From: 2-12-FULL-41-16 sp964473715
GTDB taxonomy: Bacteria; Patescibacteriota; Patescibacteriia; Magasanikbacterales; UBA922
Direction of reading: 5' to 3'
Assembly (NCBI GenBank): GCA_964473715.1
Contig: CAYYQC010000032.1
Location: forward strand, 1-10,611
DNA length: 10,611 nt
Below are positions 1-7,117 of the stretch, piece after piece. How positions within the stretch are numbered: position 1 is the stretch's first letter; every line of letters starts with the position of its first letter. Below the pieces are notes generated by a model that saw nothing but the letters and a program-made list of their open reading frames with translations, was not told where the DNA came from and did no database searches. A program made the position numbers and the translations under genes.

Positions 1-2269
1 AATTGGTTTGTAGCCCCATTGGACCCTGACCTTTGAAATACGCAAAGTAAATAAAATCGAATAACGAACTTACCAAACCAAGCACCGTGGCCACCAATGC
101 AATTTCTTTTATATCATACTGTTTTGGTGTTTTGATTGCTCTATCGTCAACACGGTCAGTGGCAATGGCGATCATGGGAAAATCTGAAAGTAAATTGAGA
201 AGCAAAATTTGAAGCGGCAACATTGGCAAGAAATCAATCAGTAACGATGCAACTGCGACCGCATAAAAATTTCCTAAATTAGATGCGAGAGTTGATTTAA
301 TATAGGTGAGTGTATTTACAAAAACCACTCGACCTTCACGAATCCCATCAATAATTACACTTAAACTTTTTTCGAGGAGTACGATATCCGACGCTTCACG
401 TGCCACGTCAGATGCTTCGGCTACCACCAAACCAACCTGCGCAATTTTTAATGCTGGCGCATCATTTATCCCTTCTCCCAAAAAACCCACTTGATGGGCT
501 GTTTGTAATAATTGAATGATGCGATATTTTTCACTCGGATTTACGCGTGCAAACACGGTCGTATTTTCTGCGGCCGCCAATTGTTTATGTTCAGGTAAAC
601 ATAATAAATCCGCGGCTGTAATGACTTGATTAGATTCAGTAACTAAACCAACCTCCCTTCCAATAGCTTCGGCCACTTCAGGTCCATCACCCGTAATAAT
701 TTTTACTGCTACACCCAAAGCTTTGGCCTGCGCAATCGCAGCCGCGCTGGTAGGCTTGAGAGGATCAACAAAAGAAATTAAACCCACTGCTTCTACACCA
801 TTTTCTGCTTTCATTAAATCATCAGCATCATTCTTTTTGGCTTTTTTCGCCGCCACCATAATTACACGCCGGCCTTTTTTACCTTCAGCTTCTAACCAAG
901 CTACCACGGTCTTATCAGTCAGTTTACTATTTGATACAGCAGCTACTTCAGCAAAAGCGCCACGCACAATTACTTTGAAACTTGTACCTGTGGCACACAA
1001 AACCACATTACGACGCCGCGCTGGATCAAAGGGTATGTCAGCCACAATTTTTCCCTCTGCTAATTCAGCTAAATCTTTTTTAGAAAGTTTTTTGGCAATG
1101 GCCACATCAAAAGCATTATTGGCCTGCTTCCCTTTTTCATGCAAAAATGGAGCTGCTTCTGCGGCCGTTAAAATTACTTCTTCTTTTTTAAAATTTCCAA
1201 AACATAACACTTCTGCCACAGTTAATTCATTTTCGGTAATTGTTCCTGTTTTATCTGAACATAAAATTTCTATTCCACCCAAATCTTCAATCGCAGACAA
1301 ACGCTTAACGACTACTTTCTTTTTTGCTAAATGCAAAGCTCCTCGAGACAAAGAAAAAGTTGTAACCACTGGCAAAGCTTCAGGAATCACACTAATGGCC
1401 AAAGCAATTGAAAAAATAATTAATTCAACTAAATCTGCGCGTGATGCGCCTTTAATCATGACATTTGCAATAAAAACCAAGATTAAGGTACCAAAGATTA
1501 AACGTAAAATAAAAGTACTTAAACTTTTAATGCCTTTTTCAAAACCACTTTCACGCACAGTATCTGCGGCCAAATGCGCAATACCGCCAATCACAGATTT
1601 TTCCCCTGTACCCACAACCATGACTAGGGCCTTACCTTCTACGATTGTTGTTCCAGAAAAAACCGTATTTGAAGCATCGTATACATCTTTAGGATTTTTA
1701 ATTGGTTCTGAATCTTTATTTACTGCGATAGATTCACCAGTCAAAACCGTTTCATTAACGGTTAACCCGTTAGTTTCAATAATTCGCGCATCTGCCGGAA
1801 CAATATCTCCTGTTTGTACAATTACAATGTCCCCAGGCACTAATTCACGACTAGCAATCATTTCTTCTTTACCATTACGCATTACCCGTGCTTTGGCCAC
1901 CACCAAAGAACTCAGAGTGGCTAACATTTTTTCAGAACGATATTCTTGTGTAAAACCCAAAACAACGTTAATAACAATAAACAAAACAATCATCACCGCA
2001 TCGATGGTTTCACCAAAAATAATTGATAATGGTACTGTAGCTAATAAAATATAAATAAAGGGCGACGCAAACTGTCGTCCTAACACATGATACCAGCGCA
2101 CTGTTTGTTTACCCAATTCATTTGAACCAAATATGGATTGGCGTTTTTTTACTTCTTCCACTGACAAACCGTGTAAGGTCACGGACTCTTTGACCAATAC
2201 TCTATCAATAGTTTGCTCTGAAAAATGTTGCCAGTCTGCTATTTTTTTTATTTCTTCAGACTGCTCCAT
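1..2269 (-). CDS. P-type (E1-E2) cation-transporting ATPase, MgtA-like, partial (C-terminus beyond the window)
   Basis: The minus strand is open from ATG at 2269 to the left edge, giving 756 codons without a stop. The product is a membrane pump that couples ATP hydrolysis to cation transport through a phospho-aspartate. I see a cation-ATPase N-terminal segment, an actuator motif TGES (about residues 177-180), the membrane-helix motif IPEAL with P296, the phosphorylation motif SDKTGT with D339, an RGA in place of the usual nucleotide-domain KGA, a TGDG hinge, and a second hinge GEGINDAPAL (598-607). The TM5-6 segment (NFYAV...FLPMLPLQ) resembles Mg2+-importing MgtA pumps, while the area around D339 also resembles proton pumps, so the ion is uncertain. 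The family is about 850-900 residues, so roughly the last 100 are missing. Its start overlaps the prepilin peptidase gene by 14 bp, which suggests translational coupling. There is no Shine-Dalgarno sequence. Confidence 0.93.
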   Translation of the reverse strand, partial: MEQSEEIKKIADWQHFSEQTIDRVLVKESVTLHGLSVEEVKKRQSIFGSNELGKQTVRWYHVLGRQFASPFIYILLATVPLSIIFGETIDAVMIVLFIVINVVLGFTQEYRSEKMLATLSSLVVAKARVMRNGKEEMIASRELVPGDIVIVQTGDIVPADARIIETNGLTVNETVLTGESIAVNKDSEPIKNPKDVYDASNTVFSGTTIVEGKALVMVVGTGEKSVIGGIAHLAADTVRESGFEKGIKSLSTFILRLIFGTLILVFIANVMIKGASRADLVELIIFSIALAISVIPEALPVVTTFSLSRGALHLAKKKVVVKRLSAIEDLGGIEILCSDKTGTITENELTVAEVLCFGNFKKEEVILTAAEAAPFLHEKGKQANNAFDVAIAKKLSKKDLAELAEGKIVADIPFDPARRRNVVLCATGTSFKVIVRGAFAEVAAVSNSKLTDKTVVAWLEAEGKKGRRVIMVAAKKAKKNDADDLMKAENGVEAVGLISFVDPLKPTSAAAIAQAKALGVAVKIITGDGPEVAEAIGREVGLVTESNQVITAADLLCLPEHKQLAAAENTTVFARVNPSEKYRIIQLLQTAHQVGFLGEGINDAPALKIAQVGLVVAEASDVAREASDIVLLEKSLSVIIDGIREGRVVFVNTLTYIKSTLASNLGNFYAVAVASLLIDFLPMLPLQILLLNLLSDFPMIAIATDRVDDRAIKTPKQYDIKEIALVATVLGLVSSLFDFIYFAYFKGQGPMGLQTN

Positions 2270-2924
2270 AGTAACGAGTAAGACTGAGTAAGAAAAAAAC
2301 CATGGAAGCAAATGACAAAAACGCACCCAGTGGCAAACGATGCAAATTTTTCTTTCTAAAAATGAAAATTAAAACAAAGGCTGTAAACGCGGCCAAACCA
2401 TATCCACCTGCAGTTACAAATAAAATTTCATACCAACCAGTGAATAAACCTAGAAATGCACCCAACCAAGCATCACCAATTCCAACCCATTGCCCACGTG
2501 AAAGTACATATTGCCACAAAAAGAACAAAGCCGCGATTCCAGCTGCGGCCAGTGCAGACAAAAGACTTGGCAACCAAGACTGATGCAAAGCAATTCCTAC
2601 TAATACTGCCACACTCCCCACTCCTAAAACTGGTAGATTAATCGCACTAAAATGCATGTCACTAATAAATGTCACAGCCAATACTGCGGCTAGTATTATT
2701 TGTAAAAAAATAACCAGCGCACTGACATCTGGTTGTATATACCAAAAAAATGTAGAAAGAAATCCTACCACGACCACGCACACCAAACCATACCAAGGTA
2801 ATTCATGATGAAACCCAAAAAAATTAAGCCATTTATTATGTTCTGCTCGCCAAACCACAGCCAGACCAATACTGGCCATAATTATACCTACCACAAACCA
2901 GAGTAAGCCAAACAAAAAATGCAT
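2256..2924 (-). CDS. Prepilin peptidase (type IV leader peptidase, A24 family), short form
   Basis: A 222-residue integral membrane protein with about seven hydrophobic segments. It has the two aspartates expected of an A24 aspartic peptidase: D89 in FISDMHF, after a hydrophobic helix, and D151 in the motif GIGD (148-151), followed by the typical LGAFLGL segment. Such enzymes cut the leader of type IV prepilins at the inner membrane. The N-terminal cytoplasmic methyltransferase domain of classical PilD, with its CxxC pairs, is not recognisable. The protein may therefore cleave without N-methylating, or the domain may be very divergent. It lies 17 bp downstream of a prepilin gene, its likely substrate, and overlaps the next gene by 14 bp. 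No Shine-Dalgarno sequence is visible. The family call is firm; loss of methylation activity is inference. Confidence 0.88.
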   Translation of the reverse strand: MHFLFGLLWFVVGIIMASIGLAVVWRAEHNKWLNFFGFHHELPWYGLVCVVVVGFLSTFFWYIQPDVSALVIFLQIILAAVLAVTFISDMHFSAINLPVLGVGSVAVLVGIALHQSWLPSLLSALAAAGIAALFFLWQYVLSRGQWVGIGDAWLGAFLGLFTGWYEILFVTAGGYGLAAFTAFVLIFIFRKKNLHRLPLGAFLSFASMVFFLLSLTRYYGAV

Positions 2925-2941
2925 AGTGGCTAAAACGAAAA

Positions 2942-3382
2942 TTATTGTCCATTTCTAATAGTAAACGGATCGACCGCAATTGAGCCTGGTTTCAAAGTGT
3001 CAGTCCCTGCTTCTAAGGTGGCTAAAATTTTATATGTTTTTCCATCTACTGAAGTATACACATAAGTGCCTACACCAGGGTCATGAGGAATAATGGCCAT
3101 AAGAGGTTCAGTACAACCAGCAGGCGCAAAACCTTCAGCATTCAAACATACGGCAGAGCCGCCACCAAGCGTGACCCCGCCAGCCTGGGTAGTTGGATAG
3201 CCATTACGTTTGGTAAAGTAACTTTCCAAAGCAAAACGAATTTGGGTCATATCAGAAAGACGACGCGCATCATTGGCTTTTTTGCGAGCTGAACCAAGTC
3301 CAATCACCGCAAGTGTAGACAATAGAGCAATCACTGCCACCACTACTAACAGTTCAATTAACGTAAACCCTTTGCGATTCAT
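2942..3382 (-). CDS. Type IV pilin / GspG-like prepilin
   Basis: A 146-residue pilin-like protein with a textbook class III signal: a short basic leader MNRKG, then FTLIELLVVVAVIALLSTLAVIG. Cleavage is expected after G5, leaving F at +1 and the conserved E10 at +5. A hydrophobic alpha-helix of about 22 residues anchors it and packs in the pilus core. It is followed by a charged amphipathic stretch (SARKKANDARRLSDM) and a small globular head. C79 and C90 could form a disulfide. The tail PHDPGVGTYVYTSVDGKTYKI resembles the head region of GspG/PilE-like pseudopilins. It sits between a CheY-like receiver (23-bp gap) and a prepilin peptidase (17-bp gap), fitting one transcript. Whether it is a major or a minor pilin cannot be told from one gene. 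Confidence 0.93.
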   Translation of the reverse strand: MNRKGFTLIELLVVVAVIALLSTLAVIGLGSARKKANDARRLSDMTQIRFALESYFTKRNGYPTTQAGGVTLGGGSAVCLNAEGFAPAGCTEPLMAIIPHDPGVGTYVYTSVDGKTYKILATLEAGTDTLKPGSIAVDPFTIRNGQ

Positions 3383-3405
3383 ACAAGTAATTTAAAGGTA
3401 AGAAA

Positions 3406-3786
3406 TTATTTAATTTTTAAAATCTTTTTTACTTCAGCCACAGTTTCTGAAGGACGTGAATGCGCTTTGATAATATATCCAGCTGCGCCTTCTTTGAGAC
3501 CTTTTTCCACATCTTCTTTTTGACCCAAATTAGTGAGCAAAATTACAGGAATATTGACTGTATGTTTATCTAATTTTAATTCTGCGAGTACAGAAAATCC
3601 ATCACGCTTTGGAAGTAGAATATCCAAAAGCACTAGATCTGGTTGTTTTTTACGCACGGCATCCAAACCATCTTCACCATTATCTGAAACAGAAACTTTA
3701 AAACCTTCTTGTTCAAATTTGGTTTTATAGATAGATGCTAAAAAAGTATCATCTTCTACTAAAACCACGTGGATTGCCTGGGACAT
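3406..3786 (-). CDS. Single-domain response regulator (CheY-like receiver)
   Basis: A 126-residue protein that is only a receiver domain. The acidic pocket is E11, D12, D13; the phospho-acceptor is D55 in LVLLDILLP; the switch threonine is T85 in ILLTN; and K107 (YIIKAH) is the conserved lysine, with Y104 near the switch aromatic. All catalytic residues are present, so it should be phosphorylated by a partner kinase, but no histidine kinase lies in the window. There is no output domain, so it must act by protein-protein contact, as CheY and PilG/PilH do. Its place at the head of a prepilin and prepilin-peptidase transcript makes control of pilus assembly or twitching a reasonable inference. 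A good promoter lies 25 nt upstream. Confidence 0.93.
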   Translation of the reverse strand: MSQAIHVVLVEDDTFLASIYKTKFEQEGFKVSVSDNGEDGLDAVRKKQPDLVLLDILLPKRDGFSVLAELKLDKHTVNIPVILLTNLGQKEDVEKGLKEGAAGYIIKAHSRPSETVAEVKKILKIK

Positions 3787-3811
3787 ATATTAAGAAACAG
3801 GGTTTGAAGTT

Positions 3812-3840
3812 AGTATAGCGAACCTGAGTAAGTGAAGCAA
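3812..3840 (-). promoter_or_regulatory. Sigma70-type promoter for the receiver-prepilin-peptidase-ATPase transcript
   Basis: On the minus strand, TTGCTT (3840-3835) is followed by a 17-nt spacer and TATACT (3817-3812), a 5 of 6 match to the -10 consensus. The predicted start near 3805 would leave a leader of about 20 nt before the ATG at 3786, with no Shine-Dalgarno sequence. It lies in the only gap (3787-3841) between pilM and the receiver gene. Confidence 0.55.
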
Positions 3841-3841
3841 A

Positions 3842-4975
3842 TCAAAAGTTCCTTAGAGCCAAACCTAAGGCAGTAGCTAGTCGCGGTGCAATTTCATGCA
3901 AAATTGGCCGAAGCGCGTCTTGATGCAAAATCCGCGCCCAAGGGTCACCCACAAACACACGCATCGGAAATTGATTTTTTAAATATTCAGCCACTACTGG
4001 AAATTCTGCTCCACCACCAGTTAAAACAATCTTCTCTGGCTTTCTACCTTCATTTCCGGTTTGGCTGAGATACGTGTCAAAATTATGTTGGATTTCTTTG
4101 GCAATTGGCTCTAAAAAGCGCATGAAGGGCTCAGCACCAATAACAACCGGTGAATTGGCCAAGTCATGCTTGAACATGGCCGCTTCTTTGGGAGTAACTC
4201 CCAAACGTTCAGCAATCACCGCATCCAAAGTTTCACCTCCAATTTGCAAACCACGCTCAGTCATGGGTAAACCTTTATCAACCAAAGAAAAATTAGTACG
4301 CGTAGCACCAATGGCTACAAGCATGGTCAAGGATTCATCTTTTCCTACTAATGACCGTGCTAGTGCAAAAGCTTCGGTTTCTAATTCTTGTAAGCTCAAG
4401 CCAGCTTTGGCAAAAATTCGAGAATAAAAAGCCACTACTTTTTTTGGAGCAGCCGTTACCAAAAGACGGGTATAATTTTTTTTCATTTCTTCAGTCAGCG
4501 GTACGGCCTGATACACAATCTGCATTTCATCAATCGGCCGTGGTAGCACTTTGGCAATTTCAGATTTAACTAAATGGTCAATTTCTTTTTCTGGAACCGG
4601 AGGCAAATTAATAATGGTGTGAAATACTTGAGAAACTGGCAAACTTGAAGCCACGCGCTTCCCAACAATATGTGAACGATGCATTAATTCAGAAAGCAAT
4701 TCTCCATAATGATCAGCCCTTTCATCACTAAATTCCAATTCCCAAGCTGCGGCCGCATCAGTAACAGCAGGTGTAGCCGCACTATGCGCGCTAACATTAG
4801 ACGGTAAAATTCCATCAGACAAAAAAGGCGCTGGATCAAATTCAGGAATATCGGCTAAACCATAACTCCACAATTGTGGTCGGCCTTTGGTGCGACGCAA
4901 TTCCACCACTTTCATGCTTTGTGCGCCAATATCCACGCCAACGTATGATTCAATTTTTTGCTTAAACAAGGACAT
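3842..4975 (-). CDS. pilM: PilM-like type IV pilus assembly ATPase (actin-like fold)
   Basis: A 377-residue protein of the PilM/FtsA actin-like family, the cytoplasmic ATP-binding component that links the pilus motor to the inner-membrane PilN-PilO complex. Visible motifs are the phosphate-1 loop GVDIGAQSMK (13-22), a second phosphate-binding segment LVAIGATRTNFSLV (219-232), the adenosine motif VLTGGGAEFP (317-326), and the terminal helix RLATALGLALR. The middle has the SHS2-like subdomain pattern around LPPVPEKEIDHLVKSEI. Residues about 57-80 are an alanine-rich stretch that looks like an insertion in a surface loop relative to common PilM proteins. No pilN or pilO is adjacent, unlike the usual pilMNOP order. 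Its own promoter lies just upstream. The family call is firm; the pilus role follows from the family and from the nearby prepilin genes. Confidence 0.87.
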   Translation of the reverse strand: MSLFKQKIESYVGVDIGAQSMKVVELRRTKGRPQLWSYGLADIPEFDPAPFLSDGILPSNVSAHSAATPAVTDAAAAWELEFSDERADHYGELLSELMHRSHIVGKRVASSLPVSQVFHTIINLPPVPEKEIDHLVKSEIAKVLPRPIDEMQIVYQAVPLTEEMKKNYTRLLVTAAPKKVVAFYSRIFAKAGLSLQELETEAFALARSLVGKDESLTMLVAIGATRTNFSLVDKGLPMTERGLQIGGETLDAVIAERLGVTPKEAAMFKHDLANSPVVIGAEPFMRFLEPIAKEIQHNFDTYLSQTGNEGRKPEKIVLTGGGAEFPVVAEYLKNQFPMRVFVGDPWARILHQDALRPILHEIAPRLATALGLALRNF

Positions 4976-4991
4976 AAAAAACTATGCGCTT

Positions 4992-5000
4992 AGTATAGCA
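4992..5000 (-). promoter_or_regulatory. Extended -10 promoter element upstream of pilM
   Basis: The minus strand reads TGCTATACT, an extended -10 (TGn plus TATACT) ending 16 nt before the pilM ATG. The -35 region is weak, which is usual for extended -10 promoters. A start about 7 nt downstream would leave a leader of only about 10 nt. The core sequence GCTATACTAA is shared with the promoter at 3812-3840. Confidence 0.5.
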
Positions 5001-5002
5001 CA

Positions 5003-6151
5003 TTAGTACTCACGTCTGCGACCCACTATCCACCCAAAAAGAAAAGAACCTAACACTAACCAAATAGTTTGCTTCCATCTTTTATCAAATAGCAAATAAT
5101 ACCACTTATCTGTACTGGCTGAAGTAAACAAACCTAAGGTTTTTTCTACTTCAGATTTATTACTGACTTTTGGGTCTGTACCTGCAACTTTTTCTTCATA
5201 ATCAGTGGCGCCGTCATCGTCAGTATCCACTTTAACCGGGTCAGTACCTAATATTTTCTCTTCTTCATCTAAAATTTTGTCATTATCATCATCGGTATCC
5301 ACGCCATCACCAATCAAATCTTGATCGCTGTCTTTACTTTCTTTGGCATCAAGTGGCAAGGCGTCATCACCATCTTTTACCGTGTCATTATCTGTATCTG
5401 CTTTTACAGGGTCGCTACCAACGGCTCTTTCTTTATCATCGTTAAGTCCATCATTATCATCATCTGGGTCAGTATTATCCCCAATTCCGTCTTTATCACT
5501 ATCGCTATTTTCTTTTAAGTCATTAGGAAATAAATCATTCTTATCATTAATCCCATCACCATCACTATCTGCTTTTTTAGGATCAGTTTTTTTATCAATT
5601 TCTTCTTGATCTGATAATCCATCACCATCACTATCGGCTTTAAGTGGGTCAGTACCCATCTCACCCTCTTTAACATCATTAATGCCATCATTATCATCAT
5701 CAGGGTCAGTTTTATTACCAATTCCGTCTTTGTCATTGTCTGCATCAATCTCAAAAACCGCAGGTGGATTAGTGTTTTTTACTTCAGCTTCAGTAATGCT
5801 TCGTGTCTCACCATTTTTAGCAACCACTGACACAGCGGCTAATTGAGTAGTGATAGACAAAGATCCAGCAGGAAGTATATATGAAATAAAAACCTGCTCA
5901 GCATCTTCCAACCCAAGCTTTTTAATTTCCGCCGTCCCAATTAATTGTCCTCCATTATAAAAATTTACTTTCCCCGATAAAGTCGTAAATTCATTATTCA
6001 CTACCACGGTGTATAATTTTACGGTTTGACCTTCAACTGCATTAGGATTAGATATGGTTACTACTTTATCAACCACAAAATCAAAGGCTGCCAAAGTCGA
6101 AACAGGCACTAAACAGAAAAGTACAAACGCAGTTAAAATTATTTTTTTCAT
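5003..6151 (-). CDS. Secreted, membrane-anchored protein with thrombospondin type 3 calcium-binding repeats
   Basis: A 382-residue protein I cannot name, but its architecture is clear. Residues 1-21 are a Sec signal peptide (MKKIILTAFVLFCLVPVSTLA). Residues 23-125 look like a beta-sandwich of the CARDB/Ig-like type. Residues 138-327 are Asp-rich thrombospondin type 3 repeats with cores such as DSDGDGLSDQEE and DDDNDGIND, which in known families bind calcium. A linker leads to a single helix (about 361-376) and the basic end GRRREY, so the C-terminus should be inside and the rest outside. The start overlaps the stop of the upstream metallo-beta-lactamase gene by 4 bp (ATGA), and pilM follows 27 bp downstream, so a role in surface attachment or in the pilus/DNA-uptake apparatus is plausible but inferred. 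Base use is skewed by the Asp and Gly codons rather than by obvious transfer. Confidence 0.88.
   Translation of the reverse strand: MKKIILTAFVLFCLVPVSTLAAFDFVVDKVVTISNPNAVEGQTVKLYTVVVNNEFTTLSGKVNFYNGGQLIGTAEIKKLGLEDAEQVFISYILPAGSLSITTQLAAVSVVAKNGETRSITEAEVKNTNPPAVFEIDADNDKDGIGNKTDPDDDNDGINDVKEGEMGTDPLKADSDGDGLSDQEEIDKKTDPKKADSDGDGINDKNDLFPNDLKENSDSDKDGIGDNTDPDDDNDGLNDDKERAVGSDPVKADTDNDTVKDGDDALPLDAKESKDSDQDLIGDGVDTDDDNDKILDEEEKILGTDPVKVDTDDDGATDYEEKVAGTDPKVSNKSEVEKTLGLFTSASTDKWYYLLFDKRWKQTIWLVLGSFLFGWIVGRRREY
5171..5740 (-). repeat. Coding tandem repeats: three higher-order thrombospondin type 3 units
   Basis: The repeats occur at protein and DNA level inside the preceding gene. Three larger units begin with D-x-D-x-I-G, at about residues 138, 218 and 276. 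Each runs into a DDDND core, then a GTDP/GSDP box and a further Asp-rich turn. At DNA level CCATCACCATCACTATC occurs identically at 5553-5569 and 5619-5635. A stretch of about 50 bp near 5447-5497 is nearly copied near 5682-5734. This suggests internal duplication and a tendency to change copy number. Confidence 0.8.
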
Positions 6152-7065
6152 TTTTCAACAACACTAGTAGACGAAGTAATCGTCATTAGTATATCACCTC
6201 TCTGGTCAGTGCGTAAAACTTCACAGCCCATTCTTTCTAAGCGGCGAACGGTTGAACCATGTGGATGTCCATATGAATTACCTTTGCCAGATGAAATAAT
6301 ACAAAAATCAGGCTGAACTGCAGTTATAAATTCTTCCCCAGAAGATGAATCACTACCATGATGGCCTGCTTTAAAAATCTCAGCTCCCAATATATGGCGA
6401 TCTTTTTGGATTAAATAATTTTCCAATGGTTTTTCCATATCTCCAGTTAATAAAATATCTTGCGTACCATAACTTACTTTCAAAACCACTGAAGTATCAT
6501 TGATATCAAGCGGGGCCTGGCTAGCTGGTATACGAGGATCTTTACCTAGATCATGGTCAGGATATATAAATCTAATAGTAGTACTGCCAATTTCCAAACT
6601 TTCTGACGCACTCAAAATTATATTTTCTGCACCATCAACCCGTATTTCATTTTTTATCGCTGAATTAAAACTTTCAAATAATTGCCCGTGATCACCAGCA
6701 TACCCATTTACATAAATATGATGAACTTTAAATCGGGCCAATACATCCAAGCATCCACCAAAATGATCAGCGTGCGGGTGTGTAATTACCAAATAATCTA
6801 AATCGCGTTTGGACCAGGGTAAATTGCGTCCAAGCGCAGATAAAATCGAAGCATCTTTGCCACAATCTACAAGCATGGTTTGACCATTAGGAAATTTTAG
6901 AATTGCGGCATCTCCCTGGCCAATGTCCATGAACGCGACCTCCAAATTGGCACTTTTATTTTTGGTAAATTCCCAGCGCCAGGTAATTATGCCTTTGATT
7001 TCCAATACCAAAATTAGGCCGATCACAACCAAAGAAATTATAAAAAATAAGAAGATTTTTTTCAT
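6148..7065 (-). CDS. Membrane-anchored metallo-beta-lactamase-fold protein, ComEC/Rec2 C-terminal-domain type
   Basis: A 305-residue protein. An N-terminal hydrophobic helix (about 4-22, MKKIFLFFIISLVVIGLILV) should act as an uncleaved anchor, placing the enzyme domain outside the membrane. The catalytic fold is complete: DIGQGDA (47-53), the metal motif HPHADH (96-101), GD at 208-209, GHHGS (234-238, H235/H236) and GHPH (266-269), plus NDTSVVL before the GD. This DIGQGDA/HHGS pattern is that of the ComEC C-terminal domain and related stand-alone proteins, which are thought to degrade one strand of incoming DNA. I chose ATG 7065 over the in-frame ATG 7161, because 7065 begins a normal anchor helix and the extension would run into the promoter and the opposite-strand RNA. 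A weak GTGGA lies about 8 nt upstream. The channel part is encoded separately at 8429-9967. Confidence 0.85.
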   Translation of the reverse strand: MKKIFLFFIISLVVIGLILVLEIKGIITWRWEFTKNKSANLEVAFMDIGQGDAAILKFPNGQTMLVDCGKDASILSALGRNLPWSKRDLDYLVITHPHADHFGGCLDVLARFKVHHIYVNGYAGDHGQLFESFNSAIKNEIRVDGAENIILSASESLEIGSTTIRFIYPDHDLGKDPRIPASQAPLDINDTSVVLKVSYGTQDILLTGDMEKPLENYLIQKDRHILGAEIFKAGHHGSDSSSGEEFITAVQPDFCIISSGKGNSYGHPHGSTVRRLERMGCEVLRTDQRGDILMTITSSTSVVEK

Positions 7066-7084
7066 ATTTATCCACGTAGTACTA

Positions 7085-7111
7085 TTGACAAAACGTCTGT
7101 TATAGTATAGT
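7085..7111 (+). promoter_or_regulatory. Plus-strand promoter for the candidate RNA
   Basis: A perfect -35 hexamer TTGACA (7085-7090) is followed by TATAGT at 7106-7111 (15-nt spacer, a little short). An extended -10 TGTTATAGT (7098-7106) overlaps it and could work without the -35. Either would start transcription at about 7113-7118, right at the 5' arm of the long stem described for the RNA. No plus-strand protein gene follows. Confidence 0.45.
7104..7109 (-). promoter_or_regulatory. -10 element for the MBL / calcium-repeat gene pair
   Basis: The minus strand has TATACT here, the same hexamer as in the two other promoters listed. It lies 38 nt upstream of ATG 7065. No good -35 is visible at the right distance. 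It overlaps the plus-strand promoter at 7085-7111, because TATAGTATA is nearly palindromic. Confidence 0.4.
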
Positions 7112-7117
7112 TTATTC

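Noticed and set aside
723..2054. Long plus-strand open frame (443 codons)
   Set aside because: It is antisense to the P-type ATPase, whose minus-strand frame carries all family motifs. The plus-strand translation is low-complexity, rich in Ser/Thr/Lys, and shows no domain.
5171..5740. Repeat cluster as a CRISPR array
   Set aside because: Repeats are degenerate, irregularly spaced, in frame and coding for calcium-binding motifs. There are no spacers and no cas genes.
5515..5754. Minus-strand 79-codon frame and plus-strand frames across the Asp-rich repeats
   Set aside because: Their repetitive Met/Ile/Leu or Ser/Leu content is the out-of-frame reading of the Asp-codon repeats in the real gene.
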